Notes: generated from the letters alone by a model not told the origin. Positions 7,819 to 16,985 are shown, numbered from the stretch's first letter. The stretch: 64,000 nucleotides of DNA from Metabacillus crassostreae (GCF_016908395.1 NZ_JAFBDU010000001.1:124001-188000), one strand, 5' to 3'. Made by a program: numbers and translations.

Positions 7819-8589
7819 CTACTTGCTTCCTACCGTTTCCTTCTGTTTTTCCTCTTCCATTCTTACAGCAGATTTATCTTTTTTAAATAGCTTTCCAAAG
7901 TATGTGATGATTGATTTATAATTGTCTTCAATTTTCTCAATAACATAGTTAATTCTTTCATATAATGTTGATTTTAGAGTATCTAATTCATTAGCGGTTT
8001 TCCGGTTCAAAGCATCTTGTTGATCTAACTTTTCTAATACCGTTTGATGAAATGCTTCTTGAAGTTCAAGTGACTTTAATATTTCTTCATTAGTTTTGTG
8101 TTGAGTATTAATCTGATTGTTTAAATCTTTATGAAGATCGGTATAGGTTTCAATGTTTTTGGACATTTTTTGAAGTGCATGATCTTGTATTGTCAGTTGA
8201 TCCATCATTGCTTGATGTATAACTTCTTTATCATCATGCTTTTGAACAAGTTCATGATGTAGTTGTTCTAATTTATTTAAACGGATTAAAAACATATCAT
8301 AGACTTTTTGTTGTGTATCAAGATTTTCAATTAGAGGAGTTGTTCGCTTTTCTTGTTCTTCTAACTGTCTTACAAGATGGTTGAATTGCTGAAATTGTTC
8401 GAATTTAGTTTCATTTAATATACTGTTGACTTCCTTTGTAGACTTATCAAGTGACTTATTCACCTTATCCTGATTATTAAGAAGCTCTTCTAATGAATTT
8501 TTTCGAAAGAATTTTTGATTAGACTTAACCATAATTTCACTTGGTTGCTTATATAGGGAAGGATTTGAATGGTTTTTTATATATACCAA
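7819..8589 (-). CDS. Long coiled-coil protein, unknown function
   Basis: A 256-residue protein made almost entirely of heptad-rich, Gln/Glu/Lys/Leu-rich helix from about residue 30 to 235, with a basic segment near the C-terminus (YFGKLFKKDKSAVRM). There is no hydrophobic membrane span and no cysteine. The start is TTG with GAGGAG about 9 nt upstream. Such proteins in Bacillus are often structural or cell-surface/spore-associated, but function cannot be assigned. Codon use matches the neighbours. Confidence 0.6.
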   Translation of the reverse strand: MVYIKNHSNPSLYKQPSEIMVKSNQKFFRKNSLEELLNNQDKVNKSLDKSTKEVNSILNETKFEQFQQFNHLVRQLEEQEKRTTPLIENLDTQQKVYDMFLIRLNKLEQLHHELVQKHDDKEVIHQAMMDQLTIQDHALQKMSKNIETYTDLHKDLNNQINTQHKTNEEILKSLELQEAFHQTVLEKLDQQDALNRKTANELDTLKSTLYERINYVIEKIEDNYKSIITYFGKLFKKDKSAVRMEEEKQKETVGSK

Positions 8590-8939
8590 AATGACTCACT
8601 CCTCTCTGCAAAATTCAAATACTACTATTATCTTATGTGTTAACCCACTTAATTGATCATTATTTTTTTATTTAGAATTTGTTAAACCTAATAAATTTTA
8701 CTGATTAATAATTTGAGTTGAATATATCTGCGTAATGAGAATGTCCAGTATCCAGGAATATTCTATAGGCACGCAGCTTACAAGGAGTCTTTGTACCCGA
8801 GGAAAAAAGGGATTAATTTTTGTACATCTAAAGCAAATGGCTATATAAGAAAATAATAGTTATATTTTTTGAAAAACTATGTTTGTTCCTTCAAAAAAGG
8901 GCATACTAGTTTGGACAATAATGTAAAGGTGGTAGGAAG
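8590..8939. other. Intergenic region with a possible family A repeat relic
   Basis: This 350-bp divergent region contains, at about 8767-8800, AGGCACGCAGCTTACAAGG, which resembles the core of the family A element (AGGCGCGCAGCTTACGAGG) on the opposite strand to copies A1, A2 and A4. The ends of the element are not recognisable. A GAAAAACTATGTTTGTTCC segment near 8870 may be promoter sequence for the next gene. Confidence 0.3.
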
Positions 8940-9596
8940 ATGAGTTTAGAATGGTTTGACCGTGTGAGCAGTGAATTGCAGGAGCATCTTGAATCAATTT
9001 GTGAAAAGTATGATCAAGTAGGACATATGTCAATCGATCGCGGTGCAAAACATCCTAGGATTGAATTCTTTGTTTTAAATGAGGAAGATGAGCGTGAATA
9101 TTTTTGCACTTTATTTTTTGATCCACATAACGAAGAATTTTATTTTGAAACATTCGACTTAGAATTCGAGCAAACTTCTAGAACTCTTCTTTCAGATATT
9201 GAGGATATTATTGATGCTGTTCATGAAAGTTTTCATGATTACATGAATGATGATGAAGATGATTACGAAGAAGTGTATGAAGTTGATCTTGATGATCAAG
9301 GTGAACATTATCTAGAAGATGATGATGGAGATATCCTTGAAGAGATTGATGTTGAATGGGAAACACCGGAAGTAACAGCCTTCAAGTATGAGGATGAGGT
9401 AGAAGTTACTTATCAATTTGGTATTGTTGAAGAAACGGGAGATGGTGTATTACGACGCATCAATAGAATTAAAACAGATGATGATGACTTAATAAAAGAT
9501 GAAACGAACTTCATTTTTAGTAAAGAGGAAGCAAGCACTATTATAGCAATGATAGCAAGCCATATGGACTCATTATCAGAATTTGATTTGCAATAA
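8940..9596 (+). CDS. Highly acidic cytosolic protein, unknown function
   Basis: A 218-residue protein with a GGTGG ribosome site. The middle third (residues about 92-142) is extremely acidic, with runs such as YMNDDEDDYEEVYEVDL. Folded-looking N- and C-terminal parts flank it (EWFDRVSSELQEHLESIC and EASTIIAMIASHMDSL). No signal peptide, membrane span or catalytic motif is visible. I do not recognise the family. It is monocistronic with a strong terminator. Confidence 0.6.
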   Translation: MSLEWFDRVSSELQEHLESICEKYDQVGHMSIDRGAKHPRIEFFVLNEEDEREYFCTLFFDPHNEEFYFETFDLEFEQTSRTLLSDIEDIIDAVHESFHDYMNDDEDDYEEVYEVDLDDQGEHYLEDDDGDILEEIDVEWETPEVTAFKYEDEVEVTYQFGIVEETGDGVLRRINRIKTDDDDLIKDETNFIFSKEEASTIIAMIASHMDSLSEFDLQ

Positions 9597-9601
9597 ATAA
9601 T

Positions 9602-9652
9602 AAGAAGGTTGGAGGTAGTGATTATCACTGCAATCAACCTTCTTCTTATTTA
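9602..9652 (+). terminator. Intrinsic terminator after the acidic protein gene
   Basis: AAGAAGGTTG pairs with CAACCTTCTT, enclosing a nested hairpin (AGTGATTATCACT). The tail is CTTATTTATTT. Confidence 0.75.
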
Positions 9653-9929
9653 TTTGTCAGAAACGGCTTGAACAGCTGTATGACTAATCATATCAATTAT
9701 TTGTGAAGTGTAAGTATAAGTGATACCGTTAAATTATTACCTTTAACATAATTAGATTTGCAACTCTATTTATATAACAGATTTTATGAAAATTTTCTGA
9801 AAAAAATTTCTAAAACGTGAACATGTAATATGTAAATTCAAACTAAATTTATACAAAGAGAAATTATAGTAGGAATTTTATGATATTCCTCGAATTGAAT
9901 ACTATAATATAAGTTTTTAGCTTTGATAA

Positions 9930-10189
9930 AGGCTCTGTTAAACTTTTTTGTTGATTTCCATTACAGGCATTCGCTTTCCCCGGCAGTTCGTTTTTTCCTA
10001 GGGAAGAATAATAAAAAATCCCAACTGCCGGCTTTTTTAAAGGACAATTCTTCCTAGGTCCGGGAGCCTCCCTCGTAAGCTTGAGAGCTTGTGGGGTCTC
10101 CCTTTGCAGGCTTCTCTAAGCAGGAGTCTCATATATTCACCTGCAATCAACAAGTGCTAATAATCATCATTAAGCTTTAACATAGCCTA
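9930..10189 (+). repeat. Family A MITE-like element, copy A1 (long form)
   Basis: About 260 bp bounded by AAGGCTCTGTTAAAC and TTTAACATAGCCTA. The flanks carry the 4-bp duplication GATA on both sides. Relative to copy A2 it carries extra sequence in the left third that can fold into stems (GGCAGTT/AACTGCC and CCTAGGGAAGAAT/ATTCTTCCTAGG). It encodes no protein. The 685 bp between 9597 and 10281 contain otherwise only the terminator and AT-rich sequence. Confidence 0.85.
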
Positions 10190-10281
10190 GATAAAAATGG
10201 TTTTAATTATAATGAAATTTAGTTATAGTTATTTAACTTATAAGGGTAGCCTATAAATTACATAAACAAGGCGGGTTTTCT

Positions 10282-12606
10282 ATGAATCAATTTGAGATAG
10301 ATTTAACCGAAGAACAATCTAGGATTAACTCAGTAATAAAGAAAATGAAACAAAATCTTTCTGAGCTAAAAGCACAATCATCATCGATGAAAACTGATAT
10401 TGTTTCAATAAGGAAAAACTTTTGGGAAGATGTAACAGTCAATTTAGACGACGCAGTTGAAGCAGGGGAAACAGCTACTAGTATTAAACAACAAGCTGAA
10501 TTTTTAGCTGAAAAAGAACACCGTCATAAACATCTTGATCGTGATTTTAAAAATTTAACAAGACTTGTTGAATCCCCTTATTTTGCTCGAATTGACTTTA
10601 AAGAGGACGGAGAAGATGAGGTAGAAAGTATCTATTTAGGTATTGCTTCTTATATTGATCAAAATACGGATGAATTTTTAGTGTATGATTGGCGAGCACC
10701 TATTTCAAGTCTATATTATGATTATAGTTTAGGTTCAGCTCATTTTACTGCACCTGGTGGATGTATTAGTGGTGAATTGAAGCTGAAGCGCCAATTTATC
10801 ATAAAAAATGGATCGATAAAAGCCATGTTCGATACAGGAGTAACAATAGGAGATGAATTACTACAAGAGGTATTAGGAAAACAATCTGATTCACAAATGA
10901 AAAGTATTGTTGCGACGATTCAGCAGGAGCAAAATAAAGTAATTCGTAATGAAAAGGGAAAGCTATTAATTGTGCAAGGAACTGCAGGTAGTGGAAAAAC
11001 CTCTGCTGCACTTCAACGAGTGGCTTACCTATTATATAAATATCGAGATAGCCTAGAAGCAGAAGAAATATTATTGTTTTCACCAAATACAATGTTTAAT
11101 AGTTATATACGCAATGTATTACCAGAGCTTGGTGAAGAAAATATGCAGCAAACAACATTTCAAAATTATTTGCAACACTCACTTGGAAATGAATTTGAAG
11201 TTGAAGATTTATTTACACAAATGGAGTATATGCTAACTGCAAAAAATGATGAAAGTCTTCTATTACGTATAAAAGCAACAAAATATAAATCTTCTTTTGA
11301 ATATATGGAAGTGATGGAAGATTACCTTAAATTGTTAAGCAAACAAGGATTAATCTTTAATGATATTCTTTTTAGGGGTGAAATTCTTTTTAAATCAGAG
11401 GAAATTTATACTTATTTTTATTCTCTGGATTCTGCAATCACAATAACTAATCGCATAAAGCTTGTGGAAGAGTGGTTGTTAGCAGAGTTAAAGAAAGTGG
11501 AAAAACGTGAACGAATAAAACCGTGGGTAGAGGAAGAAATTCAGTTTTTAAGTAAAGATGAATACCAATTTTATTTTGAGAAATTAAGTAAACAAAAAAG
11601 ATTTTCTCAAGAAACCTTTGATGATTATGACCGTGAGCAGGAGCTATTGAGTAAATATGTAGTTAAAAGAAATTTAGTTGCAGTAAAAAAAGGAATTAAA
11701 TCATATTCATTTATTAATATGAAAGCAATTTATCAGCAATTATTTGATCTTAGTCATAGTAAAACCTTTGAGAAAAACGACTGGAAACGTATAGGGGAAT
11801 ATACCGTTGCAGAGATAGAAGAAGGGAAGATTCCATACGAAGATGCTACACCGTATTTGTATTTAAAGGAAAAAATAGAAGGATTTAAAGTAAATACAAC
11901 TGTAAAGTATGTTTTTATAGATGAGGCACAAGATTATTCAGCATTTCAATTTTCTTTTTTAAAACATCTGTTTCCTAATGCGAAGTTTACAGTATTGGGT
12001 GATAATAACCAGGCAATTTATGCTCACCAATCCTACACAGGCTTGGGTGCACTTTCACAGTTGTTTGAAGAAGAAAAAACTGAAAAAATCGAATTAAATA
12101 GAAGTTATCGTTCGACATTTGAAATTGTAAACTTCACAAGTGAGATGTTAGTAAATAAAGATACAGAGATTATTCCTTTTAACAGACAAGGGCAAAAGCC
12201 TGTTGTTATAAAAAAACAATCTGTAAACGACATTATAAACGGAATCATTGAAAAGATTAAGCTTCTACCTGAATATAAAAGTATTGCTATTATTTGCAAA
12301 ACAGCTGAAGAAAGTAATAAAGTTTATGAGCTACTAAAGGGGTTTATTGATGTTCATTTAGTTGATAAACGAAGTAATGAATTTGATAAAGGTATTGTCA
12401 TTATACCAGCATATTTGGCAAAAGGAATTGAATTCGATGCTGTTATTATATTTAATGCTTCGAAAACAGTTTATGAAGCTGAATCATTAAGAAATCTTTT
12501 TTATACAGCCTGTACAAGAGCTATGCATGAATTATCTATTTTCTATGAAGGGGAGCTCACAACTTTTGTAAAGGATGTTTCTCGAGACCTTTATATTGAA
12601 GAATAA
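10282..12606 (+). CDS. helD: RNA polymerase recycling helicase HelD
   Basis: A 774-residue UvrD-like superfamily 1 ATPase that binds RNA polymerase and releases it from stalled or terminated complexes. The N-terminal 70 residues form the coiled coil typical of HelD, followed by the FWEDV and YLGIASYID/YDWRAPISSLYYDY family signatures. Walker A is GTAGSGKTSA (about residue 234), Walker B is FIDEAQDYS, and later motifs include LGDNNQAIYA, LNRSYRST and TACTRAMHELSIF. Length agrees with Bacillus HelD. The next small gene starts 23 bp downstream in the same direction. Sequence supports family membership strongly. Confidence 0.92.
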   Translation: MNQFEIDLTEEQSRINSVIKKMKQNLSELKAQSSSMKTDIVSIRKNFWEDVTVNLDDAVEAGETATSIKQQAEFLAEKEHRHKHLDRDFKNLTRLVESPYFARIDFKEDGEDEVESIYLGIASYIDQNTDEFLVYDWRAPISSLYYDYSLGSAHFTAPGGCISGELKLKRQFIIKNGSIKAMFDTGVTIGDELLQEVLGKQSDSQMKSIVATIQQEQNKVIRNEKGKLLIVQGTAGSGKTSAALQRVAYLLYKYRDSLEAEEILLFSPNTMFNSYIRNVLPELGEENMQQTTFQNYLQHSLGNEFEVEDLFTQMEYMLTAKNDESLLLRIKATKYKSSFEYMEVMEDYLKLLSKQGLIFNDILFRGEILFKSEEIYTYFYSLDSAITITNRIKLVEEWLLAELKKVEKRERIKPWVEEEIQFLSKDEYQFYFEKLSKQKRFSQETFDDYDREQELLSKYVVKRNLVAVKKGIKSYSFINMKAIYQQLFDLSHSKTFEKNDWKRIGEYTVAEIEEGKIPYEDATPYLYLKEKIEGFKVNTTVKYVFIDEAQDYSAFQFSFLKHLFPNAKFTVLGDNNQAIYAHQSYTGLGALSQLFEEEKTEKIELNRSYRSTFEIVNFTSEMLVNKDTEIIPFNRQGQKPVVIKKQSVNDIINGIIEKIKLLPEYKSIAIICKTAEESNKVYELLKGFIDVHLVDKRSNEFDKGIVIIPAYLAKGIEFDAVIIFNASKTVYEAESLRNLFYTACTRAMHELSIFYEGELTTFVKDVSRDLYIEE

Positions 12607-12629
12607 AATCTATGAAATAGGAGGGCAAT

Positions 12630-12911
12630 GTGGAAATTATCGCTAAAATACCATATGTTATAGTGAATAGGAAAATTGAAGATAATACACAGTTTCATAA
12701 AGAAGAAGAACATAAGATCACGTTGTCCTGTGAACGTGTTGTTACTTCTTTTGATTCATTTTTACTTGAAGAAGTTTTAGATATCTCTTTTCGTTTCTTC
12801 TCTTCGGAAGAAATGGGTTTATTATACCTACATACAACGAAAGGGATGTATTCATATACAGTAAAAACGAGTCCACAGCATTTTATAGAACAATTTAAGC
12901 AAATGAAATAA
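12630..12911 (+). CDS. Small PH-like domain protein downstream of helD
   Basis: A 93-residue protein with a GTG start and AGGAGGG 4-5 nt upstream. Alternating strands ending in LLYLHTTKGMYSYTVKTSPQHFIEQFKQ resemble the last strands and C-terminal helix of bacterial PH-like domains. No membrane span. It is probably translated from the helD transcript (23-bp gap). Function unknown; a role linked to HelD is inference only. Confidence 0.6.
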   Translation: MEIIAKIPYVIVNRKIEDNTQFHKEEEHKITLSCERVVTSFDSFLLEEVLDISFRFFSSEEMGLLYLHTTKGMYSYTVKTSPQHFIEQFKQMK

Positions 12912-12952
12912 GAAGGCTTAATAGGTTATATGAAAGTTTTTAGCCTTTTTGT

Positions 12953-13090
12953 AGTGAATATATGAAGACGCTTGATGGAGGTGCATCTCTGGTGAAGAGT
13001 CCACAGGCAACGCTACTTTCGAGGGAGGCTAGCGGACTGCCTTCGGAAACAAAAGTATCTGTAACGGTAACAATCAATATTGTTTTATAG
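12953..13090 (-). repeat. Family A repeat, degenerate copy
   Basis: GTGAATATATGAAGACGC, GAGTCCACAGGCAACGC, GAGGGAGGCTAGCGGACTGCC and ATCTGTAACGGTAACAATCAA follow in the order seen in copy A3 (45072-45258). The terminal repeats are not intact and the length is shorter. It is most likely a decayed element; the frames through it are not coding. Confidence 0.5.
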
Positions 13091-13101
13091 ACCTTATTCA
13101 T

Positions 13102-13157
13102 AAAAAAACAATGGCAGATTAACTGTTTAAATTTTGTAAACAGTTGATCTGCCATTG
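13102..13157 (-). terminator. Strong intrinsic terminator of the SinI-like gene
   Basis: On the minus strand CAATGGCAGAT pairs with ATCTGCCATTG, enclosing a second stem AACTGTTT/AAACAGTT, followed by seven T. It begins 3 bp past the small gene's stop, which supports that gene being real and transcribed. Confidence 0.9.
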
Positions 13158-13159
13158 CT

Positions 13160-13306
13160 TTAGTTCATATGTTTTTTCATTTCTAGCTTTTTTAATTCGA
13201 TGTATTGTTTGAATTCTTCTTTATTTACATCAGAGTTTAAAGCTTCTTTAACAAGTTCAATAAGCTCTTGGTTGTTTGTGGTATTCATGCTTTTATTATT
13301 ATTCAT
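13160..13306 (-). CDS. SinI-type antirepressor microprotein (48 aa)
   Basis: This 48-residue protein has the SinI dimerisation-helix pattern (PF08671) in NQELIELVKEALNSDVN followed by KEEFKQYIELKK. B. subtilis SinI reads EWVELMVEAKEANISPEEIRKYL in the same place. SinI proteins bind SinR-like repressors and free biofilm and motility genes. GGAGG lies about 14 nt before the ATG, which is rather far. The gene is monocistronic with a strong terminator. No SinR-like DNA-binding gene is nearby, so the partner must be encoded elsewhere (inference). A second SinI-like gene of identical length lies at 29307-29453. Confidence 0.7.
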   Translation of the reverse strand: MNNNKSMNTTNNQELIELVKEALNSDVNKEEFKQYIELKKLEMKKHMN

Positions 13307-13386
13307 ATACTTAAAAAATACCTCCAATACAGTTTCATCATTAACTAATACCCTACTATTACAGTTCTTAAACCTTTTTTAGTTTT

Positions 13387-13573
13387 AGGCTTGTTAAACT
13401 TTGTTGTTGATTTCCGTTACAGGCATTCGCTTTCCGCGGGCGGTCCGGGAGCCTCCTCGTAAGCTGCGCGCCTGTGGGGTCTCCCTTTGACACGCTTCTC
13501 CCACAGGAGTCTCATGCCTTTCACTCCAATCAACAATGTGCTAAAAATCAACAATAACCTTTAACATAGCCTA
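13387..13573 (+). repeat. Family A MITE-like element, copy A2 (short form)
   Basis: 187 bp from TAGGCTTGTTAAAC to TTTAACATAGCCTA. The two ends form imperfect inverted repeats (23 of 27 matching when the family left end is compared with the right end). Flanks show the 4-bp duplication GTTT. The GC-rich core GGTCCGGGAGCCTCCTCG contrasts with AT-rich surroundings. Confidence 0.9.
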
Positions 13574-13700
13574 GTTTTAAATTGCACTTTTTGGTGTGGA
13601 GTTCTTTATATTATTAAATCATAGATTGATTGTTAACTTTTAATGAAAAAAGTTGACAAAAAGTGGGGTATATGGAGATTTCCACCGTGTAATGAGAATT

Positions 13701-14462
13701 TTACTTTTCGATATCTTTACAGGTGAAGCCTTGCTGTTTTAACATTGTTGGTACTTCTGAATAGTTGTGGTTATAATGCTGTTCTTTGTAAAAGCCTGAG
13801 ATTTTATTAGTCCAGGTTACATCTCTTTCGCCGTTTGACTTCTTAAGCTGATGCTGTCTAAATGTCTCATTGTATGTGTTGATATATGACGCTTGGTTGT
13901 TGTCATATTCTTCATTGTGAACAAAAGCGTTTTTAGGTAATCGTGGATTTAAGCCAGGATCATTTAAGCCATAACCAACACACAAACCTGCAATTGGAAT
14001 CACATATTTAGGTAAATTTAATAATTCGATTACATTTAAAGGTTTACGACGGATGCCACCGATAGGCACTGTTCCAAGTCCTAAAGATTCTGACGCCGCA
14101 ATCGCGTTACTAAGTGCAATTCCTACGTCTGTTGCACCAACAAGAAGCATATCAGTATCATTAATTGCATTAAATGGTACTTTTTCAATTTCACTAGCAA
14201 TTTTAGCCCGGTTAAAATCAGCACAAAAAACAAGAAAGGTTGGAGCTTCAATAATGTGTTTTTGATTTCCGCAATAATCTGCAAGCTTTTCTTTTCGTTC
14301 CTTGTCTTGGATAACTATTATAGAAACTTGCTGTCCATGAATCCAAGAAGGTGCTGATTGAGCTGAGTTAAGAATGGCATCGAGATGGTCGTTGGGTATT
14401 TGTTGATCCTTGTATTTACGAAACGAGCGGTGACTGGTTAATGTTGTAATAACATCATTCAT
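13701..14462 (-). CDS. NADPH-dependent nitro/flavin reductase, NfrA type
   Basis: A 253-residue nitroreductase-fold flavoprotein. The N-terminal HRSFRKYKDQ is the FMN phosphate-binding motif. PTFLVFCADFNRAK, LGTVPIGGIRRKP and VIPIAGLCVGYG match the NfrA/NfsA/FRP subgroup. B. subtilis NfrA1 is 249 residues and reduces FMN, nitroaromatics and chromate-like substrates with NADPH. The GGAGGGA ribosome site is 6 nt from the ATG. It is monocistronic and divergent from the glycerophosphodiesterase gene. Exact paralogue within the group not resolved. Confidence 0.85.
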   Translation of the reverse strand: MNDVITTLTSHRSFRKYKDQQIPNDHLDAILNSAQSAPSWIHGQQVSIIVIQDKERKEKLADYCGNQKHIIEAPTFLVFCADFNRAKIASEIEKVPFNAINDTDMLLVGATDVGIALSNAIAASESLGLGTVPIGGIRRKPLNVIELLNLPKYVIPIAGLCVGYGLNDPGLNPRLPKNAFVHNEEYDNNQASYINTYNETFRQHQLKKSNGERDVTWTNKISGFYKEQHYNHNYSEVPTMLKQQGFTCKDIEK

Positions 14463-14702
14463 TCGTATCCCTCCGATTTGTGTAAACAGGCATTTTTAGA
14501 TTAGTAAAGGCTTTACGAGCTACAGGTTGTTAAATTGTGTGATAAAACACCAATAACTAACACAATGGCATATCGTATATAGTCTTTATACTATTACTGT
14601 ACTTTAAAAAATTATATATTTCAAAGATTTTGAATAGAGATAGTAAATGCCTCGATATGCTTTAATGGTGAGTAATAGTTAAAAGTGGAAGGGAGTATAA
14701 AA

Positions 14703-15503
14703 ATGGTTCGTTTTTTTAAGAGGTTTCTGAATAAGAGCTATAAAAATAATCAATTAATAGTTGTTGCTCATCGGGGAGCTGCGGGTTATGCGCCTGAAAA
14801 CACAATGGCAGCTTTTTATAAAGCGAAAGAACTAAAAGCTGATTTTATTGAATTAGATATCCAAATAACAAAGGATGGCGAAATAGTTGTTATTCACGAT
14901 CAAAAAGTGGAACGAACAACAAATGGTGTAGGTGAGGTGAAGGAATTTACTTACCGTGATTTAATTAAGCTAGACGCTGGAGAATGGTTTGACACAAAAT
15001 TTAAAGGTGAAAGAATTCCAACATTAAAACAAGTTATATCAGAATTTTATGGGCAAATGGGGATATTGATTGAAATTAAAAATCCAGCTCTTTATCCTGG
15101 AATCGAACAGAAGGTAGCGACTTTGCTCAACGAAATCGTTGGAGAAGAAAACCTTAGTGAATCACAGATTATCGTTCAATCCTTTGATTTTGAACTGTTA
15201 CAAAGATTGAACCAAATTTCCTCTAACCTACCATTAGGGTTACTTGTGAAGTATCGTGTTCAAGGAATTTCAACAGCACAATTGAAAGACTGGACTTCAA
15301 TCGTTCAATATATAAATCCTAATAAAGCACTTATAACGAAAAAACTAGTAAAAAAAATTCACAGCTATAAAGTTAAAGTCATTCCTTACACTGTTAGAGA
15401 TAAAAAATCGATAAACGGATTAGTTAATGCCGAAGTAGATGGCATAGTTACAGACTATCCTGATTATATTGTTGACTTTATGATTAAAAGAAAAAGCTCA
15501 TAA
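14703..15503 (+). CDS. Glycerophosphodiester phosphodiesterase
   Basis: A 266-residue GDPD-family enzyme that splits glycerophosphodiesters to glycerol-3-phosphate and an alcohol. Motifs in order are VVAHRGAAGYAPENT (catalytic His), FIELDIQITKDGEIVVIHD (metal ligands and second His), IEIKNP and the C-terminal VDGIVTDYPD. The N-terminus (MVRFFKRFLNKSYKNN) is basic and not a convincing signal peptide, so the enzyme is probably cytosolic. I chose the ATG at 14703 (AAGGGAG 7 nt upstream) over GTG at 14685. Its terminator overlaps the end of the convergent gene. Confidence 0.9.
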   Translation: MVRFFKRFLNKSYKNNQLIVVAHRGAAGYAPENTMAAFYKAKELKADFIELDIQITKDGEIVVIHDQKVERTTNGVGEVKEFTYRDLIKLDAGEWFDTKFKGERIPTLKQVISEFYGQMGILIEIKNPALYPGIEQKVATLLNEIVGEENLSESQIIVQSFDFELLQRLNQISSNLPLGLLVKYRVQGISTAQLKDWTSIVQYINPNKALITKKLVKKIHSYKVKVIPYTVRDKKSINGLVNAEVDGIVTDYPDYIVDFMIKRKSS

Positions 15504-15537
15504 ATACGTTTAAATTAGTATTCATGAGCTTTTTTTT
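15493..15537 (+). terminator. Intrinsic terminator overlapping the glycerophosphodiesterase stop
   Basis: AAAGCTCATAAATAC pairs with GTATTCATGAGCTTT and is followed by seven more T. The left arm contains the UAA stop. The T-run also covers the stop codon of the convergent small gene. Confidence 0.8.
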
Positions 15538-15718
15538 ATGAATTTTCTCGTTGTTGACCTATTTCTTTTTCTGCCATAAGGGAGTTAGCTACTTCTTGAT
15601 TTTTATGTTCATCAACTGAGTCTCCAGCAAAGTTCTTAAGATTTGGATAGGATCCATCATTTTGTATTGTTATTTTCTCTTCTTTCGGTGCATTTGTTAA
15701 GTATTTATCTTTTTCCAT
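15536..15718 (-). CDS. Small hydrophilic protein, unknown function
   Basis: A 60-residue Lys/Glu/Asn-rich protein with AAGGAGGG about 8 nt before the ATG at 15718; an upstream in-frame ATG lacks a ribosome site. Sequence features are KYLTNAPKEEK near the N-terminus and ENS at the C-terminus. No hydrophobic segment or cysteine. Similar small hydrophilic proteins are common in spore formers, but I do not recognise this one. Confidence 0.5.
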   Translation of the reverse strand: MEKDKYLTNAPKEEKITIQNDGSYPNLKNFAGDSVDEHKNQEVANSLMAEKEIGQQRENS

Positions 15719-15792
15719 TACATGACCCTCCTTGTTACTTTGTGATATCAATTTTTAGTATGTGTTTTTTTTTTGATAATGATTCTTAATAA

Positions 15793-16015
15793 AAGGCTAT
15801 TTTCATAAACTTAGCAAAAAGGTAGCGAAAACAGTCTCAAATGATTAATCAAAACTGTTTTCGCAAACTTTGTTACTTTTAAATACTCGAGAAATCAGCA
15901 CAGTAGTAAATCTAGTGGCATCTTTTCTTCATAAAATGGAAGCTTTATATGCGAAAATACATTTTACAACTGTTTATATTAGTCACATAGCAAAAATCTT
16001 TAAGAAAAGAGCCTT
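15793..16015 (-). repeat. Family B MITE-like element, full-length copy B3
   Basis: 223 bp with terminal inverted repeats: left AAGGCTATTTTCATAAAC and, read from the right end, AAGGCTCTTTTCTTAAAG (15 of the first 17 match). Internally GGTAGCGAAAACAG and CTGTTTTCGCAAAC form a second inverted pair. On the minus strand the order matches copy B1: AAATGTATTTTCGCATA, GAAGAAAAGATGCC, then GCTGATTTCT. Its right end reaches into the stop codon of the yeiH-type pseudogene. The open frame at 15870-16055 is inside it and is not a gene. Confidence 0.8.
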
Positions 16016-16985
16016 AATCATAAACAATGACAAATCGAATAATCAAATAGCATAAAATAACTAGAGTAACGCTTCCTATAAAGCTAGCTAACAAAATGCT
16101 TTTTCCATTTCTTTTTAGTGAAGCAAGCTTTAAATTTAACCCTAATTCGGCCATAGCCATGCCCATTAAGATATAGGAAACAGAAACAATACTAGAGGCT
16201 ATGAAATCAGGAATTAAGTTAAGAGTACCTGAATGTACTCATTACTAAAAACCCAACGATAAACCATGGGATTGGTAATGATGTACCTTTCTTTGCCTCT
16301 TGATTTTGACGATTCTCTAGTATTCCAAAAAGAATAGCTACTGGAACTAACATGACAACTCTTGTTAGTTTAACAATCACAGCCATATCTATAGCGTCAG
16401 AGCCAGCTGTTGCTGAAGCGGCTATAACATGAGCTACTTCATGAAGGGTTCCTCCTGATAAAACGCCAAACTGTAAGCCTTTATTTGTGAAGAAATAGAA
16501 TAACTGCAGCTGCACCACAATAGCTGTTCCACATGCTATTAAGATTGTTAATTAATTATTGATTTTTAAAAGTTTACCTATAAGATAGACAACTGACAAA
16601 GTAAACAACACATTAATTAATGAAAGAAGAAACAGATCTATTTCTGCTTGATAAATATCAAGTAAATTCAATCTCACACCTAATAAAACACTACCTAATA
16701 TCAAAAAACTTTAACTTGAAAATGTAAGTTTCAAATAAACCGGAACTCCTAAAGTAGATCTCCAAGTAAATCTAATTAATATCGCTATTACAAGTGGATC
16801 CATTATTGAGCGATATAGATTGCCATAATGGAGAGAGCTAGATTAAGTAGTAAGCCAGTAATAAATCTATTGTTTTTCCTATTTATAACAAATGCTCCAG
16901 ACAAATAAACACTCTTAAAATATAATTCTAATAAAAACACTTTATAAAACTCTTGTTTATTAGTAAAATATTGATAAGTGATCAT
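16014..16985 (-). pseudogene. Decayed YeiH-family (UPF0324) membrane transporter
   Basis: Fragments of one membrane protein lie in order on the minus strand but in different frames. They are NRFITGLLLNLALSIMAIYI, then DPLVIAILI, VLLGVRLNLLDIYQAEIDLF and ACGTAIV, then VLSGGTLHEVAHVIAASA plus AVIVKLTRVVMLVPVAI, then LNLIPDFIASSIVSVSYILM and MGMAMAELGLNLKLASL. Stops interrupt at about 16709 and 16553. A stretch after ACGTAI seems deleted, because the usual middle helices are absent. A frameshift occurs near 16228. YeiH proteins are about ten-helix transporters proposed to export sulfate-like anions. The divergent LysR gene is intact. Family B element B3 abuts the 3' end. Confidence 0.8.

Noticed and set aside
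12940-13155. Minus-strand open frame of 71 residues
   Set aside because: It spans a degenerate family A repeat and the terminator of the SinI-like gene.
15870-16055. Open frame of about 60 residues on the plus strand
   Set aside because: It lies mostly within the family B repeat B3 and runs into the yeiH-type pseudogene; no ribosome site.
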